From Pseudooceanicola nanhaiensis DSM 18065 (GTDB taxonomy: Bacteria > Pseudomonadota > Alphaproteobacteria > Rhodobacterales > Rhodobacteraceae): 64,000 nucleotides of DNA. A program made the position numbers and the translations under genes. Under the pieces are notes generated by a model. That model was given only the letters and a program-made list of their open reading frames with translations. It ran no database searches and had not been told where the DNA came from. Below are positions 53,502 through 61,810 of this stretch, in pieces (positions within the stretch are counted from its first letter, which is position 1; the number at the start of each line of letters is the position of its first letter). The stretch covers positions 1,210,288-1,274,287 of the forward strand of contig NZ_JHZF01000011.1 of assembly GCF_000688295.1 (NCBI RefSeq). Direction: 5' to 3'.

Positions 53502-56197
53502 CAGTATCGCACCCTCGGATCTCGGGAAATCTGTGCCTGCCGGCCGGGCGCCACTGCGGTGCTGTACTCGCTCATTCCCTGCCGCGTGATCTGCACCGAC
53601 TGCCCCCTCGCCTCCGCGAGGATCGCCCCGACGAGATCGGGCGACAGCTCCACGCGGACGACAGACGAACCGCCGGCACCAGCCGCACTTCCTCGCAGGG
53701 CAGCCTGCGCCTGCGGCACGTTCAAGATGGCGCCAGACTGGCTAGGCACGAACACCTCGGAATGAGGCGTGTTCTCATTAACCAGATATGGGATGCCGCC
53801 GGCCACAGGGCCGCCGCCTGCCCGCTTGCCTCCGATACCACCGCCGAAGAGGCCCGACAGCAGCCCGCCAAGAAGCCCACTGCCGCCACCACCCATAGGC
53901 CCATCACCAAACAGCGCGGCTTGCAGCGCAGCCTTGGCAAGCATCTTGGCGACGTTGCTCAGCACGTCCGCGAAGTTTTCGCCTTCGACAATCGCATCGA
54001 CCAACCCGTCTTTGAGTTGCTGCTGGATGCTGGCGTAGAACTTCGCCTGCTCTGCCGTCTGCTTTTGCGCCATCTCTTGACGCTCGAGCTGTTGGACCAA
54101 CTCGCCGATGGCTGCGGCCTTGGCCTCGATGACCTCCCGGTATGTCTGCCCGGTCCCGGCCATCTCTTCATCGAGATCGATACCCCGTTGCTTCGCATCG
54201 TTCAGCAGGTCGAATTTCGCCAGTTCCTCGGCGCGCACTGCGGCACTGGAGGAGATCAGGCTCATCTCTAGCTCTTGCCGCTCTACGGATTCCGTGAGGC
54301 TGACATTGTATTTTTCGCGGGCCTCGCGCTCCCGCTCCAGCTCATCGGCGCGCCGCTTTGCCGCGGCCTCGCGCTCCCTGTCCCGCTCTTTTGCCGCCTC
54401 GTCTTGCGCCTTCCCAGCAGCAATGACGGGATCAGATGCACCCCCGAAGGCCGAAGCCTCTTCCAGCCGACGCTCACGATTGATGCCCCCGTTGTGCGAG
54501 CCGAGGCGGGCGATCTCATCTGCCGCAACGTTCATCCGGCCCGACTGTATCGCCGCAACGACGCCGCCCAGGTCTCCGCCAGAGCGGAACTCGCCCGCGC
54601 CGTAGTTGTGCATAAGGGACGCCAGCGAACCCTTCTGTGCCCCCGACAGCGCATCAAAGCGGTCCTGCCCGATCTCGCGAATAATGGCGTCGAAGTAAGT
54701 GCCGATGCGGCGCCGAAGGTCAGCCTCCGCTTCCGCAATCGTGACCCGCATCCCCTCTGTGATGGTGGTGATGGCTCCCGACACGGGATCAGTCTTCGTG
54801 TCCGACCCGTAGCCCGCGCGGAAGTGGTTCACGTCCCACTTGCCAGCATCGAGGAAGCCCTCGCGCTGCTTGATCAATTCGGTGGCGGACTGCATGCCGT
54901 CCGAGCGGGACAGCCATGCGCCCGAGGTGCGGCTCTGCTGATAGCCTTGGTAGGCGCTCATCTTGCGCGCCTCATCGGACATACGCTTCAAGGCGCCCTC
55001 GCCTCGTTCGTATTCGTCCGCCAGTTCGGCAGCGGCTTCGACCGCACTGCCCGATGCCTTAATGATGGTTTCGAGATGTACCGCCGCTTCGGCCAGCGCA
55101 GGAGGTAGCTTCGCGCCTTCGGGATAGAACTTCTCGATCACGGCCAACGCCTCAGCGGCCTTGGTCGCGATCTCTTCCATGCTCTCAGCTTTTTCCAGGT
55201 CATCCAATGCGCGCGAAATTGCCCGCACCTCGTCCGGCATCAGACCTATTGCCTTGGCCGAATCGTAGGCCGCGTCCCGCGCAGCCTCCATTACCTCCCG
55301 AAAAACCTGCAGCTGCTGAGATGACGCCACTCCCAGTCCACGCTGGCGCTCGAAGTCCTCCGTTGCGCGGTCAAGCTCGTCCAGGTCATCCTTCGCCGCC
55401 CGAATACCGGCACGCATAGGATCGATCGCAGTCGCCAGCGCAGTCATGGCGCGCGACACGGAAACTTTCGCCAAGTAGCCTGCAGCATTCCGGACCTCGT
55501 CGGCGAACTCGCCAAACTCCTCACGAAGTTCTTTTGTCGAGGTGTCAGCAATGCGGGCATATTCCCTGTAGCTGTCCAGCGCGTCAGTCAGCGCATCGAC
55601 ACCCTTTTTAGCGTCTTTCGCGCCCTCTGCGTTCTTGAAGAACGATGCCGCCAAAGGGGCACCGACCGCTAATGCAGCGCCCGCGATAGCACCAAATACG
55701 CCGAACACGCCGAGCATCTGAGAGCCTTGCTGCGTGAAGGCCGTAATGGCCGACGTGCCGCCTTGCACCTGGACCGCAAAGTCACCGACCTGATAACCGG
55801 CCTGCTGAAACATCGAGCGGTTGCGGTTCATGAATCCCGCCATACGGCTCTGGGCTGCTGCGTTGGCATTGGCGGCCTGCACCGCCCTCCCGTTCGCTGC
55901 CGAATTTGCGTCGATAGCTTGCGTGGCCCGAGCTGCGGCGGCCTGCGCGTCCTGATATTCCTTCTCGACCTTATCCATGGCCACGCGGTGCCGGTCAGCG
56001 TCGATGGCGCCCTTTTCGAGCGCCTTGTTCAGCGTCCGCTGATCGCGCTCGTATCGCTGGGTTGCCTTCGCAAGCGGATCGAACCGACGTTCCAGCGCTC
56101 CGATCTGCCGCTCCAGGCTTTTGGCCTGTTTTTCGGCGCGCTCCGCCTCCAATTCGAGGATGATGCGCAGGCGCTCGGTGTCGCTTTCGTCGGCCAT
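53501..56197 (-). CDS. tape measure protein with internal lysozyme (GH24-like) domain
   Basis: 898 residues. N-terminal coiled coil about 1-110 (LEAERAEKQAKSLERQIGAL), a hydrophobic segment about 155-175 (GVFGVFGAIAGAALAVGAPL), a lysozyme-like insert about 435-590 (IKQREGF with the acid residue, AGYG, then ALSGAQKGSLASLMHNYGAG), a second coiled coil and a glycine-rich C-terminus. It sets tail length; the insert probably opens the cell wall during DNA entry. Start at 56197 is 8 bp after AAGAGG. Confidence 0.87.
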   Translation of the reverse strand: MADESDTERLRIILELEAERAEKQAKSLERQIGALERRFDPLAKATQRYERDQRTLNKALEKGAIDADRHRVAMDKVEKEYQDAQAAAARATQAIDANSAANGRAVQAANANAAAQSRMAGFMNRNRSMFQQAGYQVGDFAVQVQGGTSAITAFTQQGSQMLGVFGVFGAIAGAALAVGAPLAASFFKNAEGAKDAKKGVDALTDALDSYREYARIADTSTKELREEFGEFADEVRNAAGYLAKVSVSRAMTALATAIDPMRAGIRAAKDDLDELDRATEDFERQRGLGVASSQQLQVFREVMEAARDAAYDSAKAIGLMPDEVRAISRALDDLEKAESMEEIATKAAEALAVIEKFYPEGAKLPPALAEAAVHLETIIKASGSAVEAAAELADEYERGEGALKRMSDEARKMSAYQGYQQSRTSGAWLSRSDGMQSATELIKQREGFLDAGKWDVNHFRAGYGSDTKTDPVSGAITTITEGMRVTIAEAEADLRRRIGTYFDAIIREIGQDRFDALSGAQKGSLASLMHNYGAGEFRSGGDLGGVVAAIQSGRMNVAADEIARLGSHNGGINRERRLEEASAFGGASDPVIAAGKAQDEAAKERDREREAAAKRRADELEREREAREKYNVSLTESVERQELEMSLISSSAAVRAEELAKFDLLNDAKQRGIDLDEEMAGTGQTYREVIEAKAAAIGELVQQLERQEMAQKQTAEQAKFYASIQQQLKDGLVDAIVEGENFADVLSNVAKMLAKAALQAALFGDGPMGGGGSGLLGGLLSGLFGGGIGGKRAGGGPVAGGIPYLVNENTPHSEVFVPSQSGAILNVPQAQAALRGSAAGAGGSSVVRVELSPDLVGAILAEARGQSVQITRQGMSEYSTAVAPGRQAQISRDPRVRY

Positions 56198-56232
56198 AGG
56201 CACTACCTCTTAGGGAAACTGGAGGGAACTGG

Positions 56233-56499
56233 ATGAAGTTTGTTGCTATCGTCGCCGCCCTGGCGGCCGCACCAGCTGCCGCCTCAGAAGAGGCTCAGGA
56301 ACCAGGCGACCGGACGTGTACCGCCAGCGGCTTGACCGTCATGTTCGCGGTTGAGATGGCGAAAAAGTACCAGGAGTTCTGCCACGACACATCCCTGTCA
56401 CGAACGGAGCGAGACGCTGCATGTGCGGCGTTCGTGGACACGGTCGAAGCGATGAAACCAGCGGCCGAATGGGTGAAAGAAAACTGCCCAGCTGAGTGA
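56233..56499 (+). CDS. exported four-Cys protein on the opposite strand (probable moron)
   Basis: 88 residues. MKFVAIVAALAAAPAAA is a signal peptide; the mature part has four Cys (DRTCTASG, QEFCHDT, DAACAAF, ENCPAE), enough for two disulphides. GGAGGGAACTGG lies before the ATG. It is the only plus-strand gene inside the late operon, between tape measure and tail chaperone, so it is independently expressed and may act in the lysogen periplasm. No homologue recognised. Confidence 0.68.
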   Translation: MKFVAIVAALAAAPAAASEEAQEPGDRTCTASGLTVMFAVEMAKKYQEFCHDTSLSRTERDAACAAFVDTVEAMKPAAEWVKENCPAE

Positions 56500-56519
56500 A
56501 CGGGACTCGAAGACCGCCG

Positions 56520-57106
56520 TCACGCATACCGCCGCTTCAATTCCCGGTATTCCTCGGCCGTCATAGGCTCGGGCTCATCGCCACCGCGCTGCGAGGCGTT
56601 CCAGCCCTCAATCCACAAGATCATATCGCGCGGCGTCATGGCCCGCACCTCCGCAGGCTTCAGGCCGGTTTTGACGAGGTCGCGGATGCGCCCTTTGACG
56701 TCCCAGCGGCGCTTTTCTTCGGAGCCGTCCGCCGCCCACCAACTCCGTTGCGCTTTTTTGGCGTCTTGTCGTCCTTCGGCGGCAGGAAGGCGGCAGTGAC
56801 AAGCCCGGTCGCGATGCTGCGCAGCGCGACGTTCTGATCCGGGCCTTGGCTTTTCATCAACGCGTCCACAGCCGTCTCGGTCATTCCACCGCCCATGAGG
56901 CCGAGGGCCACAAGGTCGCGGACATGGCGTGCCTGGGGCTGGTCGCCCCGGTTGTAGAGTCGATCCAGCATCTCGAAGATGCCGACCGGTGCGTGATGCT
57001 CCTCGAACCGCTCGATTTCCCCGTTCCGCAGGACGAGCGGCCGTTGGGCACCGTCGATCTCCGCGACGATGCCCCCGACCGGAGCGGCAACGCTCGTGAT
57101 CGCCAT
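56520..57106 (-). CDS. tail assembly chaperone frameshift fusion (G-T type)
   Basis: Ribosomes slipping -1 at AAAAAAG (56759-56753) leave the short frame after residue 118 and read 77 more codons to a stop at 56520. The extension contains RDLVKTGLKPAEVRAMTPRD and MILWIEGWNASQRGG, the usual T-domain pattern (a helix ending in a WI/W motif followed by an acidic tail). The predicted fusion is 195 residues. It is needed with the short form for loading the tape measure protein into the tube. Confidence 0.75.
56660..57106 (-). CDS. tail assembly chaperone, unshifted form (GTA-gp10-like, Phage_TAC family)
   Basis: 148 residues: AAPVGGIVAEIDGAQRPLVL, IERFEEHHAPVGIFEMLDRL and HVRDLVALGLMGGGMTETAV match the small gene between tail tube and tape measure in GTA-like tails. 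The last 30 residues are basic and low-complexity, as expected past a frameshift site. The ATG shares one base with the tail-tube stop (TAATG). Confidence 0.82.
   Translation of the reverse strand: MAITSVAAPVGGIVAEIDGAQRPLVLRNGEIERFEEHHAPVGIFEMLDRLYNRGDQPQARHVRDLVALGLMGGGMTETAVDALMKSQGPDQNVALRSIATGLVTAAFLPPKDDKTPKKRNGVGGRRTAPKKSAAGTSKGASATSSKPA
56753..56759 (-). promoter_or_regulatory. programmed -1 ribosomal frameshift site AAAAAAG
   Basis: In the zero frame the codons read CCA AAA AAG, giving the canonical X XXY YYZ heptamer A AAA AAG. Both the -1 frame (open for 77 codons) and its protein pattern support use. Frameshifting at this gene is established for most long-tailed phages. Confidence 0.78.
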
Positions 57107-57528
57107 TACGCCTCCGGCGTGAAGGTGACGGCGCCGGACGATTGAAGCTCGACGGTCTGCGTGATCGCGCCCTCGAGCTCGCCGCCGAGCCCCACCGTGC
57201 CGACCGCGAAGGTGCCGGTGAAATCGCCGAGACCGGGGCAGGTGATCTGAAGGTCGAGGTACGTTCCGTCATTCTTCGCATCGATCAGCGCCTGGAACTG
57301 CGTCTTGCTCTCGAAGAAGCCATTCCCGGACACGTCCATGGACTGAATACCGGCGATGGTCTCGCGCCAGACGGTGCCGCCGGGGTCGGCCGTGTTGATC
57401 GAGGTGATATCGACGAGGTTCCCGTTCAGAGAGATGTTCCGGGTCGTCAGACCAGCCAGCGGCTCGTAAGTGGTGCCGCCATCCGTCGAGTACTGGACGA
57501 GCAGCGCGCGCGCGTTCTGTTTGGGCAT
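57106..57528 (-). CDS. major tail tube protein (TP901-1 type)
   Basis: 140 residues: VQYSTDGGTTYEPLAGLTTR, WRETIAGIQSMDVSGNGFFE and a closing beta region TVELQSSGAVTFTPEA. This matches the TP901-1/GTA gp9 tail tube family in length and layout. It polymerises as hexameric rings to form the tail tube. Confidence 0.85.
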   Translation of the reverse strand: MPKQNARALLVQYSTDGGTTYEPLAGLTTRNISLNGNLVDITSINTADPGGTVWRETIAGIQSMDVSGNGFFESKTQFQALIDAKNDGTYLDLQITCPGLGDFTGTFAVGTVGLGGELEGAITQTVELQSSGAVTFTPEA

Positions 57529-57580
57529 GGTGCCCTCCTATGGTGATGATCGGCCGTGCCCAAGGGCCAGAGAGGGGCGG

Positions 57581-57997
57581 TCAGCCGCTGATCAGCGCCT
57601 CAAAGGCGACGATTGCGGAATAGGTTTCGCCGTCGTTGTTGCGCTCGACGGTGGTGGTGATCCAGTGGTTCTGCACAACGGCGAGGTCTGCCGACGCCAA
57701 CGCGTCCTCGCGCTCGTTCAGCGCCTCTGTGACGGCGTGGCCGATCTTCGTGGCCTCCACCCTGCCCGAGCCACCCGAGCGGCTGTGAACCTCCATAGAG
57801 TAGGTCAGGATGGCAGCGCGAGACGCCTGCGCGCGAACGGGCCGAGGGACTATACCCCCGATGCGGATATAGGGCAGCGATGCGCCGTCAGGCGGGTGGT
57901 CGTAAATGCGGCCCGCTACCAGCGCGGAAACGTCCGCACTCGACTTGAGCGCGGCGACAAGGGCCTTCTGTAGCTCCAGGGCGTATCCGTCAGCCAT
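57581..57997 (-). CDS. tail completion protein, DUF3168
   Basis: 138 residues. LELQKALVAALKSSADVSAL, then RIYDHPPDGASLPYIRIGGI and a beta region SMEVHSRSGGSGRVEATKI are characteristic of DUF3168 (GTA gp8-like). It overlaps the gp10-like gene by 8 bp. It caps the neck end of the tail. Confidence 0.85.
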   Translation of the reverse strand: MADGYALELQKALVAALKSSADVSALVAGRIYDHPPDGASLPYIRIGGIVPRPVRAQASRAAILTYSMEVHSRSGGSGRVEATKIGHAVTEALNEREDALASADLAVVQNHWITTTVERNNDGETYSAIVAFEALISG

Positions 57998-58376
57998 CGC
58001 TCAGAAGCCCCTTCACAGCCTTGCGGTAGCGCGCCATGCGCTTCTTGTAGGTGCCTCGGATCGCCGGGTTCGCAAATGGCGTTCCCTTGCGCATCCCACG
58101 GTTCTTGCCGTCCTTCGTGGTCCGCTGTTCCGTGTCGCCCTCAAGGATGCGGGCCATTGGGCCGAAATCAACGAGGTATGAAGTGCCTTCCCACGATTGG
58201 CCCCGGATGCTGGATCGCGCGCGCCCTGTCTCACCCTCGGGAACAAGCACTTTCGCAAGCGCCACAATCTCTTCGCCACTCTCGCGGTTGACGGCCTCGA
58301 AAGTCTGGTCGGCCTTCGGGCCAAGGTTCCGCAGTTTGGCGCGCAGAGGGCCGAAGCCGCTGGTCTTCACGCCCAT
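57990..58376 (-). CDS. HK97 gp10-like tail completion/neck protein
   Basis: 128 residues. EIVALAKVLVPEGETGRARS with a beta strand pattern TSYLVDFGPMARILEGDTEQ and a C-terminal NPAIRGTYKKRMARYRK is the HK97_gp10_like family. Lies between head-closure and DUF3168 genes as in HK97 and GTA. Confidence 0.82.
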   Translation of the reverse strand: MGVKTSGFGPLRAKLRNLGPKADQTFEAVNRESGEEIVALAKVLVPEGETGRARSSIRGQSWEGTSYLVDFGPMARILEGDTEQRTTKDGKNRGMRKGTPFANPAIRGTYKKRMARYRKAVKGLLSDG

Positions 58377-58377
58377 G

Positions 58378-58719
58378 TCAGCCCCTCAACGCCACAAGAA
58401 TATCGATCCACTGTCGTCCGTCGCCTACCGCCGCAACCGACTTCACGTCCCATTCGTCGCCACGCGCCTGCGCCCGGTGCCCGCTGTTGATCCGGCGGCT
58501 GTCTGACGAAGCCCGAACGCGTATCGTCGCTGTCCGCTGATCCTCCAGCCGCCCCACTTCCAGCTTTTCCTTGCCGAGTGTCTCGCGCACGTTGGCCCAG
58601 ACGGTCAGATCACCAGCCTGCGCCGGCATCTCGTTCCCGTATTCGTCTGTCTGAGGTTCGCCAGCCCCAGGCATCACGCCTACGAAGGTCACGCGATCCC
58701 GCAAATGTTCCGACCTCAC
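58378..58719 (-). CDS. head-tail adaptor / head closure protein (Phage_H_T_join)
   Basis: 113 residues from a GTG start overlapping the stop of the 48-residue ORF (GTGA, 58716-58719) with GGAGG 5 bp before. LRDRVTFVGVMPGAGEPQTD, TVWANVRETLGKEKLEVGRL, TATIRVRASS and the closing RQWIDILVAL are family hallmarks. Confidence 0.82.
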   Translation of the reverse strand: MRSEHLRDRVTFVGVMPGAGEPQTDEYGNEMPAQAGDLTVWANVRETLGKEKLEVGRLEDQRTATIRVRASSDSRRINSGHRAQARGDEWDVKSVAAVGDGRQWIDILVALRG

Positions 58720-58862
58720 AACGACCTCCACTGCAGTGGAGCGATCAGGGCATCCACGCCCCAGCTAACCTGCGCGTTCCGCACCACAGTCGTAGCGGCC
58801 CGGTCGGCGTCACAATGAGTGATGCGCATGATGACCCGACGATCCAAGTCGAGCCCGTTCAT
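58716..58862 (-). CDS. 48-residue coupled ORF between connector genes
   Basis: MNGLDLDRRVIMRITHCDAD onward, ending LIAPLQWRSL. Its ATG overlaps the upstream stop (ATGA) and its stop overlaps the downstream GTG start (GTGA), and it provides the GGAGG for the next gene. That tight fit makes translation likely. Possibly a small neck component or only a coupling device. Confidence 0.5.
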   Translation of the reverse strand: MNGLDLDRRVIMRITHCDADRAATTVVRNAQVSWGVDALIAPLQWRSL

Positions 58863-59413
58863 AGCAGGCGGCACCGGTACTTCTCGATCAGGCGCATCTG
58901 CGCGGGCTCGCCGGCCTCCCCGTCGTACCAGTGCCGGGTGAGCGCCTTGATCACCAACCTGATGTCAGCCGGGACATCTTCAGCCGCGCCGTAGCCCGCC
59001 TGAAAGTCCACGCGAACCCGCGCCTCGCGATCGTCGCCGAGGATCGGCGCCGAAAAGATGTCCTTGAACACCACCTCTGCGCCGAGATGACCCTCGACCA
59101 CCTGGTAGTGCGCGGGAGCGACCGTCTGATCGACCGCCCCCGCATCGAGGTAAGTCACCACCACCGACTCCGCGTCCACGTCCGGAAACGGCAGCCGGAG
59201 GCGCGGAGACCAGCCTCGGAAGCCCTGCCGCCACGTCTGTGTCACCAGGCAGCGACCGAGGATCCCGGAATATCCGTCCAGATGTGCCACAGCCGCCGCG
59301 AGATATGCTTGCAGCGACGCATCATCGTCACTGAAGTCCACGCGGACTGCTTCCTTCACCTCGGCCAGAGAGACCGGTGTTTCCGCCGGAGCAGCGATGA
59401 GGACCGGCTTCAC
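58859..59413 (-). CDS. head-tail connector protein (phiE125 gp8 / HK97 gp6 type)
   Basis: 184 residues. TPVSLAEVKEAVRVDFSDDD, ASLQAYLAAAVAHLDGYSGI and the C-terminal IRLVIKALTRHWYDGEAGE are the pattern of gp6-like connectors that ring the portal. Directly follows the small acidic gene. Confidence 0.85.
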   Translation of the reverse strand: MKPVLIAAPAETPVSLAEVKEAVRVDFSDDDASLQAYLAAAVAHLDGYSGILGRCLVTQTWRQGFRGWSPRLRLPFPDVDAESVVVTYLDAGAVDQTVAPAHYQVVEGHLGAEVVFKDIFSAPILGDDREARVRVDFQAGYGAAEDVPADIRLVIKALTRHWYDGEAGEPAQMRLIEKYRCRLL

Positions 59414-59653
59414 TTACTTCTTCGCCTTGCCGTACGGCACGGGATCGAGCCCCATCTTTTCGGGGTCGAAGTCGTTGGCCCGGCCGGACGGAATGTTCTG
59501 ATCGAGCCGGTTCTGCTCCTTCGTGGTTCCGTCGCGAGCATCCTCGACGGAGGGGCCGTCGATGGTCTCGGTGCTGACGTTCACGTCGGTGTTCGTCGCC
59601 TTCACGTCGACCTTCTCGTCGTCGCTGGCTTTGGTGGTGGACTTGGGTGCCAT
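59414..59653 (-). CDS. small charged head-region protein
   Basis: 79 residues, MAPKSTTKASDDEKVDVKAT onward, strongly charged and probably disordered, ending DPEKMGLDPVPYGKAKK. GGAGG precedes the ATG. Placed between capsid and connector genes; may be a minor head or decoration factor. Confidence 0.6.
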   Translation of the reverse strand: MAPKSTTKASDDEKVDVKATNTDVNVSTETIDGPSVEDARDGTTKEQNRLDQNIPSGRANDFDPEKMGLDPVPYGKAKK

Positions 59654-59678
59654 GTCGGCCTCCATTTGACGGGGTTGA

Positions 59679-59703
59679 GGCGGCGCGAGGTGTACGCGCC
59701 GCC
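59679..59703 (-). terminator. GC-rich hairpin after the capsid gene
   Basis: Arms GGCGGCGCG (59679-59687) and CGCGCCGCC (59695-59703) with a 7-nt loop, 9 bp beyond the capsid stop. It likely reduces read-through or protects the capsid mRNA end, raising capsid over connector expression. Confidence 0.55.
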
Positions 59704-59711
59704 AGGTCTCA

Positions 59712-60959
59712 TCAGGCCGCGGCGTTCTTCAGGACGCGCAGAACCTCGGGGTTCAGCAGGCCGCCACCGACGCGCTTCGTGGTGTAGAAGTGCACGAAGG
59801 GCTTGTTGGTGTAGGGGTCCCGCAGAACCCGAACCCCGACCCGATCGACGATCAGGTAGCCACGCTGGAAGTTGCCGAACGCGATCGGGAACGCGCCTGC
59901 CGCAATGTTCGGCATCGCCGGCATTTCCGTGATCGGGTAGCCGACCATCGTCTGGGGCTGGCCGATCTGGAAGGACGGCTGCCACAGGTAGTTGCCCTGC
60001 CCGTCCTTCAGCTTGCGGAGGCTGAAGATCGTGCTGCGGTTCATCACGAAGCGCGAGCCCGCGAGATAGGGCGTCGGGATGGACCCGATCAGGTCGATCA
60101 CCTCGTCGGAGGTCACCGCGGCCGCGCCGGCCGCCGTGACGCCGGTCGGGATGGCGCCGTAGGGGTGCGCCGCAGCGTTCGCCGCGCCGGTCACGTAGGT
60201 CAGGAAGCCAGCGGGCTTGTTGACTCCGTTGCCCGACACGAAGGCGATGCCCTCCTGGTAGGCGAACTCCTGATCCACCTCGGCGGCCAGCCACTGCTCG
60301 AGATTGACCTCGGCGTCGTCCAGCATCTGCTGCGTCGCCGCGGGGTTCGCGTAGAGCTCGCCCGTGGTGTAGGTCATGCTGCCGAACGTCGGCGTGGTCG
60401 TTTCCGGCCGCGCAGCGGTTTCCCCGACCCAGCCGGAGCCGGTGCCCTTCTCGTTGAAGAGCTTGCGGAAGCCGTTGGTCGAGATCTGCTGAACCTGCGC
60501 GATCTGCCGCATGGGCGAGATCTCGACGAGCTTGTCGGTGATCGTGCGATCCCACTCGACCGGGGCGAGGTAGCCGCCTTCGTCATCGGCACCCTTGTTC
60601 AGGCTGGCCTGCACATCGCCCTTCCGGAAGTGGGCGCGGAAGGCGTCGGTGTACTCCTTGTCCTTCACCTGGCCAGCGCCGCCGCCATTCACCGACATCG
60701 CGGCGAGCTTAGCATTGGCCTGGTCGACAGCCGCCTGAAGCTCCGACACGCTCGAATTGATGCGATCGAACTTCTCGGTCGTCACCACGTCGTCGAACTT
60801 CGCCGCGACTTCCTTGTCTTTCTCGGCCTGCGTGTCCTTGAACGCCTGCCAGTTCTTCTGGAGGTTCGCGAGAACCTCCTTGAGGTCGTTGCCACCGCCT
60901 GCATCAGCACGAACGGCGACGATCCCGCGCACTTTGGCGGGGTTCATGTGCTTGGACAT
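59712..60959 (-). CDS. major capsid protein (HK97 fold)
   Basis: 415 residues. N-terminal scaffold-like coiled coil about 20-100 (NLQKNWQAFKDTQAEKDKEV), then the mature shell: DEGGYLAPVEWDRTITDKLV, SPMRQIAQVQQISTNGFRKL, EGIAFVSGNGVNKPAGFLTY and GDRVGVRVL-like DRVGVRVLRDPYTNKPFVHF. The delta domain is probably removed by the upstream protease. Confidence 0.92.
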   Translation of the reverse strand: MSKHMNPAKVRGIVAVRADAGGGNDLKEVLANLQKNWQAFKDTQAEKDKEVAAKFDDVVTTEKFDRINSSVSELQAAVDQANAKLAAMSVNGGGAGQVKDKEYTDAFRAHFRKGDVQASLNKGADDEGGYLAPVEWDRTITDKLVEISPMRQIAQVQQISTNGFRKLFNEKGTGSGWVGETAARPETTTPTFGSMTYTTGELYANPAATQQMLDDAEVNLEQWLAAEVDQEFAYQEGIAFVSGNGVNKPAGFLTYVTGAANAAAHPYGAIPTGVTAAGAAAVTSDEVIDLIGSIPTPYLAGSRFVMNRSTIFSLRKLKDGQGNYLWQPSFQIGQPQTMVGYPITEMPAMPNIAAGAFPIAFGNFQRGYLIVDRVGVRVLRDPYTNKPFVHFYTTKRVGGGLLNPEVLRVLKNAAA

Positions 60960-60973
60960 GAGTGTCTCCTTGA

Positions 60974-61810
60974 TCAGAGTTTGAAAAGCCCAGAAGCGAG
61001 GGCCGCGATCTCGTCAGCGTCGTGCATGACGGTTAGGGCAGCGTCGTGCGTGCCCCCTTTTGCATCGGCCAGAAGCGCACGGCGTTCCGACCTCGGCATC
61101 CCGGATTTCGCCAGCAGCGCATCAACACGCCTGGTGGCATTCACGCCGCGATTGCTCTCGGCGCGCGTTTTGTCTTCAGAGACGGCATCCGCGGGAAGGT
61201 AGCCGTCCGCCAAGCCCTCAGCCACGGCATGCTCGCCGTTGAACCAGGTCTCGTTGTCCATCCATTCGGCGGCCTTGGCCTTCTTCACGCCGGCCCGGTC
61301 GGAATACACGGTCGCCATGGCGTCATCGAAAGGCTGCATCGTCGCCGCAGCTTCTGCAAGGTCGTGCCGGTTGCCGATCGCGATCACCCATGCATTGTGG
61401 ATCATCAGGAACCCGGCCTTCCCGATCTGGATCTCGTCGCCGGCCATCGCGATCACCGAAGCGGCAGATGCTGCCAGCCCGAGAATGCGCACCGTGACCT
61501 TGTGCGGGTGCGCACGAAGGGCGTTGTAGATCGCCACGCCCTCGAAGAAATCGCCGCCGGGCGAATTGATGTCGACGAAGACCTCCTGATCCCCGATCGC
61601 GCGCAAGGCTGCCGCGACGCGCTTCGAGGTAACGCCTCCGCCGGACCAGAAGTCCTCGCCGATCACGTCCAGCACGGAGATGGTATTCTCCGGGGTTTGC
61701 GCCGCCATGACGCCGGCGTTCCAGCGCTCCAGCGCGTCGGCGTCGGGCTCAAAAGCGCACACCGTAGGAAGGCGCTGCGCCTCGATCTTGGGAAGGTCAC
61801 GAAGGCTCAT
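60974..61810 (-). CDS. ClpP-like prohead protease
   Basis: 278 residues. ClpP fold: EVFVDINSPGGDFFEGVAIY, catalytic Ser in LGLAASAASVIAMAGDEI and catalytic His in GFLMIHNAWVIAIGN. The start at 61810 is 6 bp after AAGGAG; an ATG two codons earlier would touch that site. It overlaps the portal gene by 14 bp. It matures the capsid protein encoded next. Confidence 0.9.
   Translation of the reverse strand: MSLRDLPKIEAQRLPTVCAFEPDADALERWNAGVMAAQTPENTISVLDVIGEDFWSGGGVTSKRVAAALRAIGDQEVFVDINSPGGDFFEGVAIYNALRAHPHKVTVRILGLAASAASVIAMAGDEIQIGKAGFLMIHNAWVIAIGNRHDLAEAAATMQPFDDAMATVYSDRAGVKKAKAAEWMDNETWFNGEHAVAEGLADGYLPADAVSEDKTRAESNRGVNATRRVDALLAKSGMPRSERRALLADAKGGTHDAALTVMHDADEIAALASGLFKL

Noticed and set aside
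58757-58770. CCAGCTAACCTG as another junction element
   Set aside because: It lies on the strand opposite to the local genes, within the coding frame of the 48-residue ORF, and lacks CCCCGGAGG.
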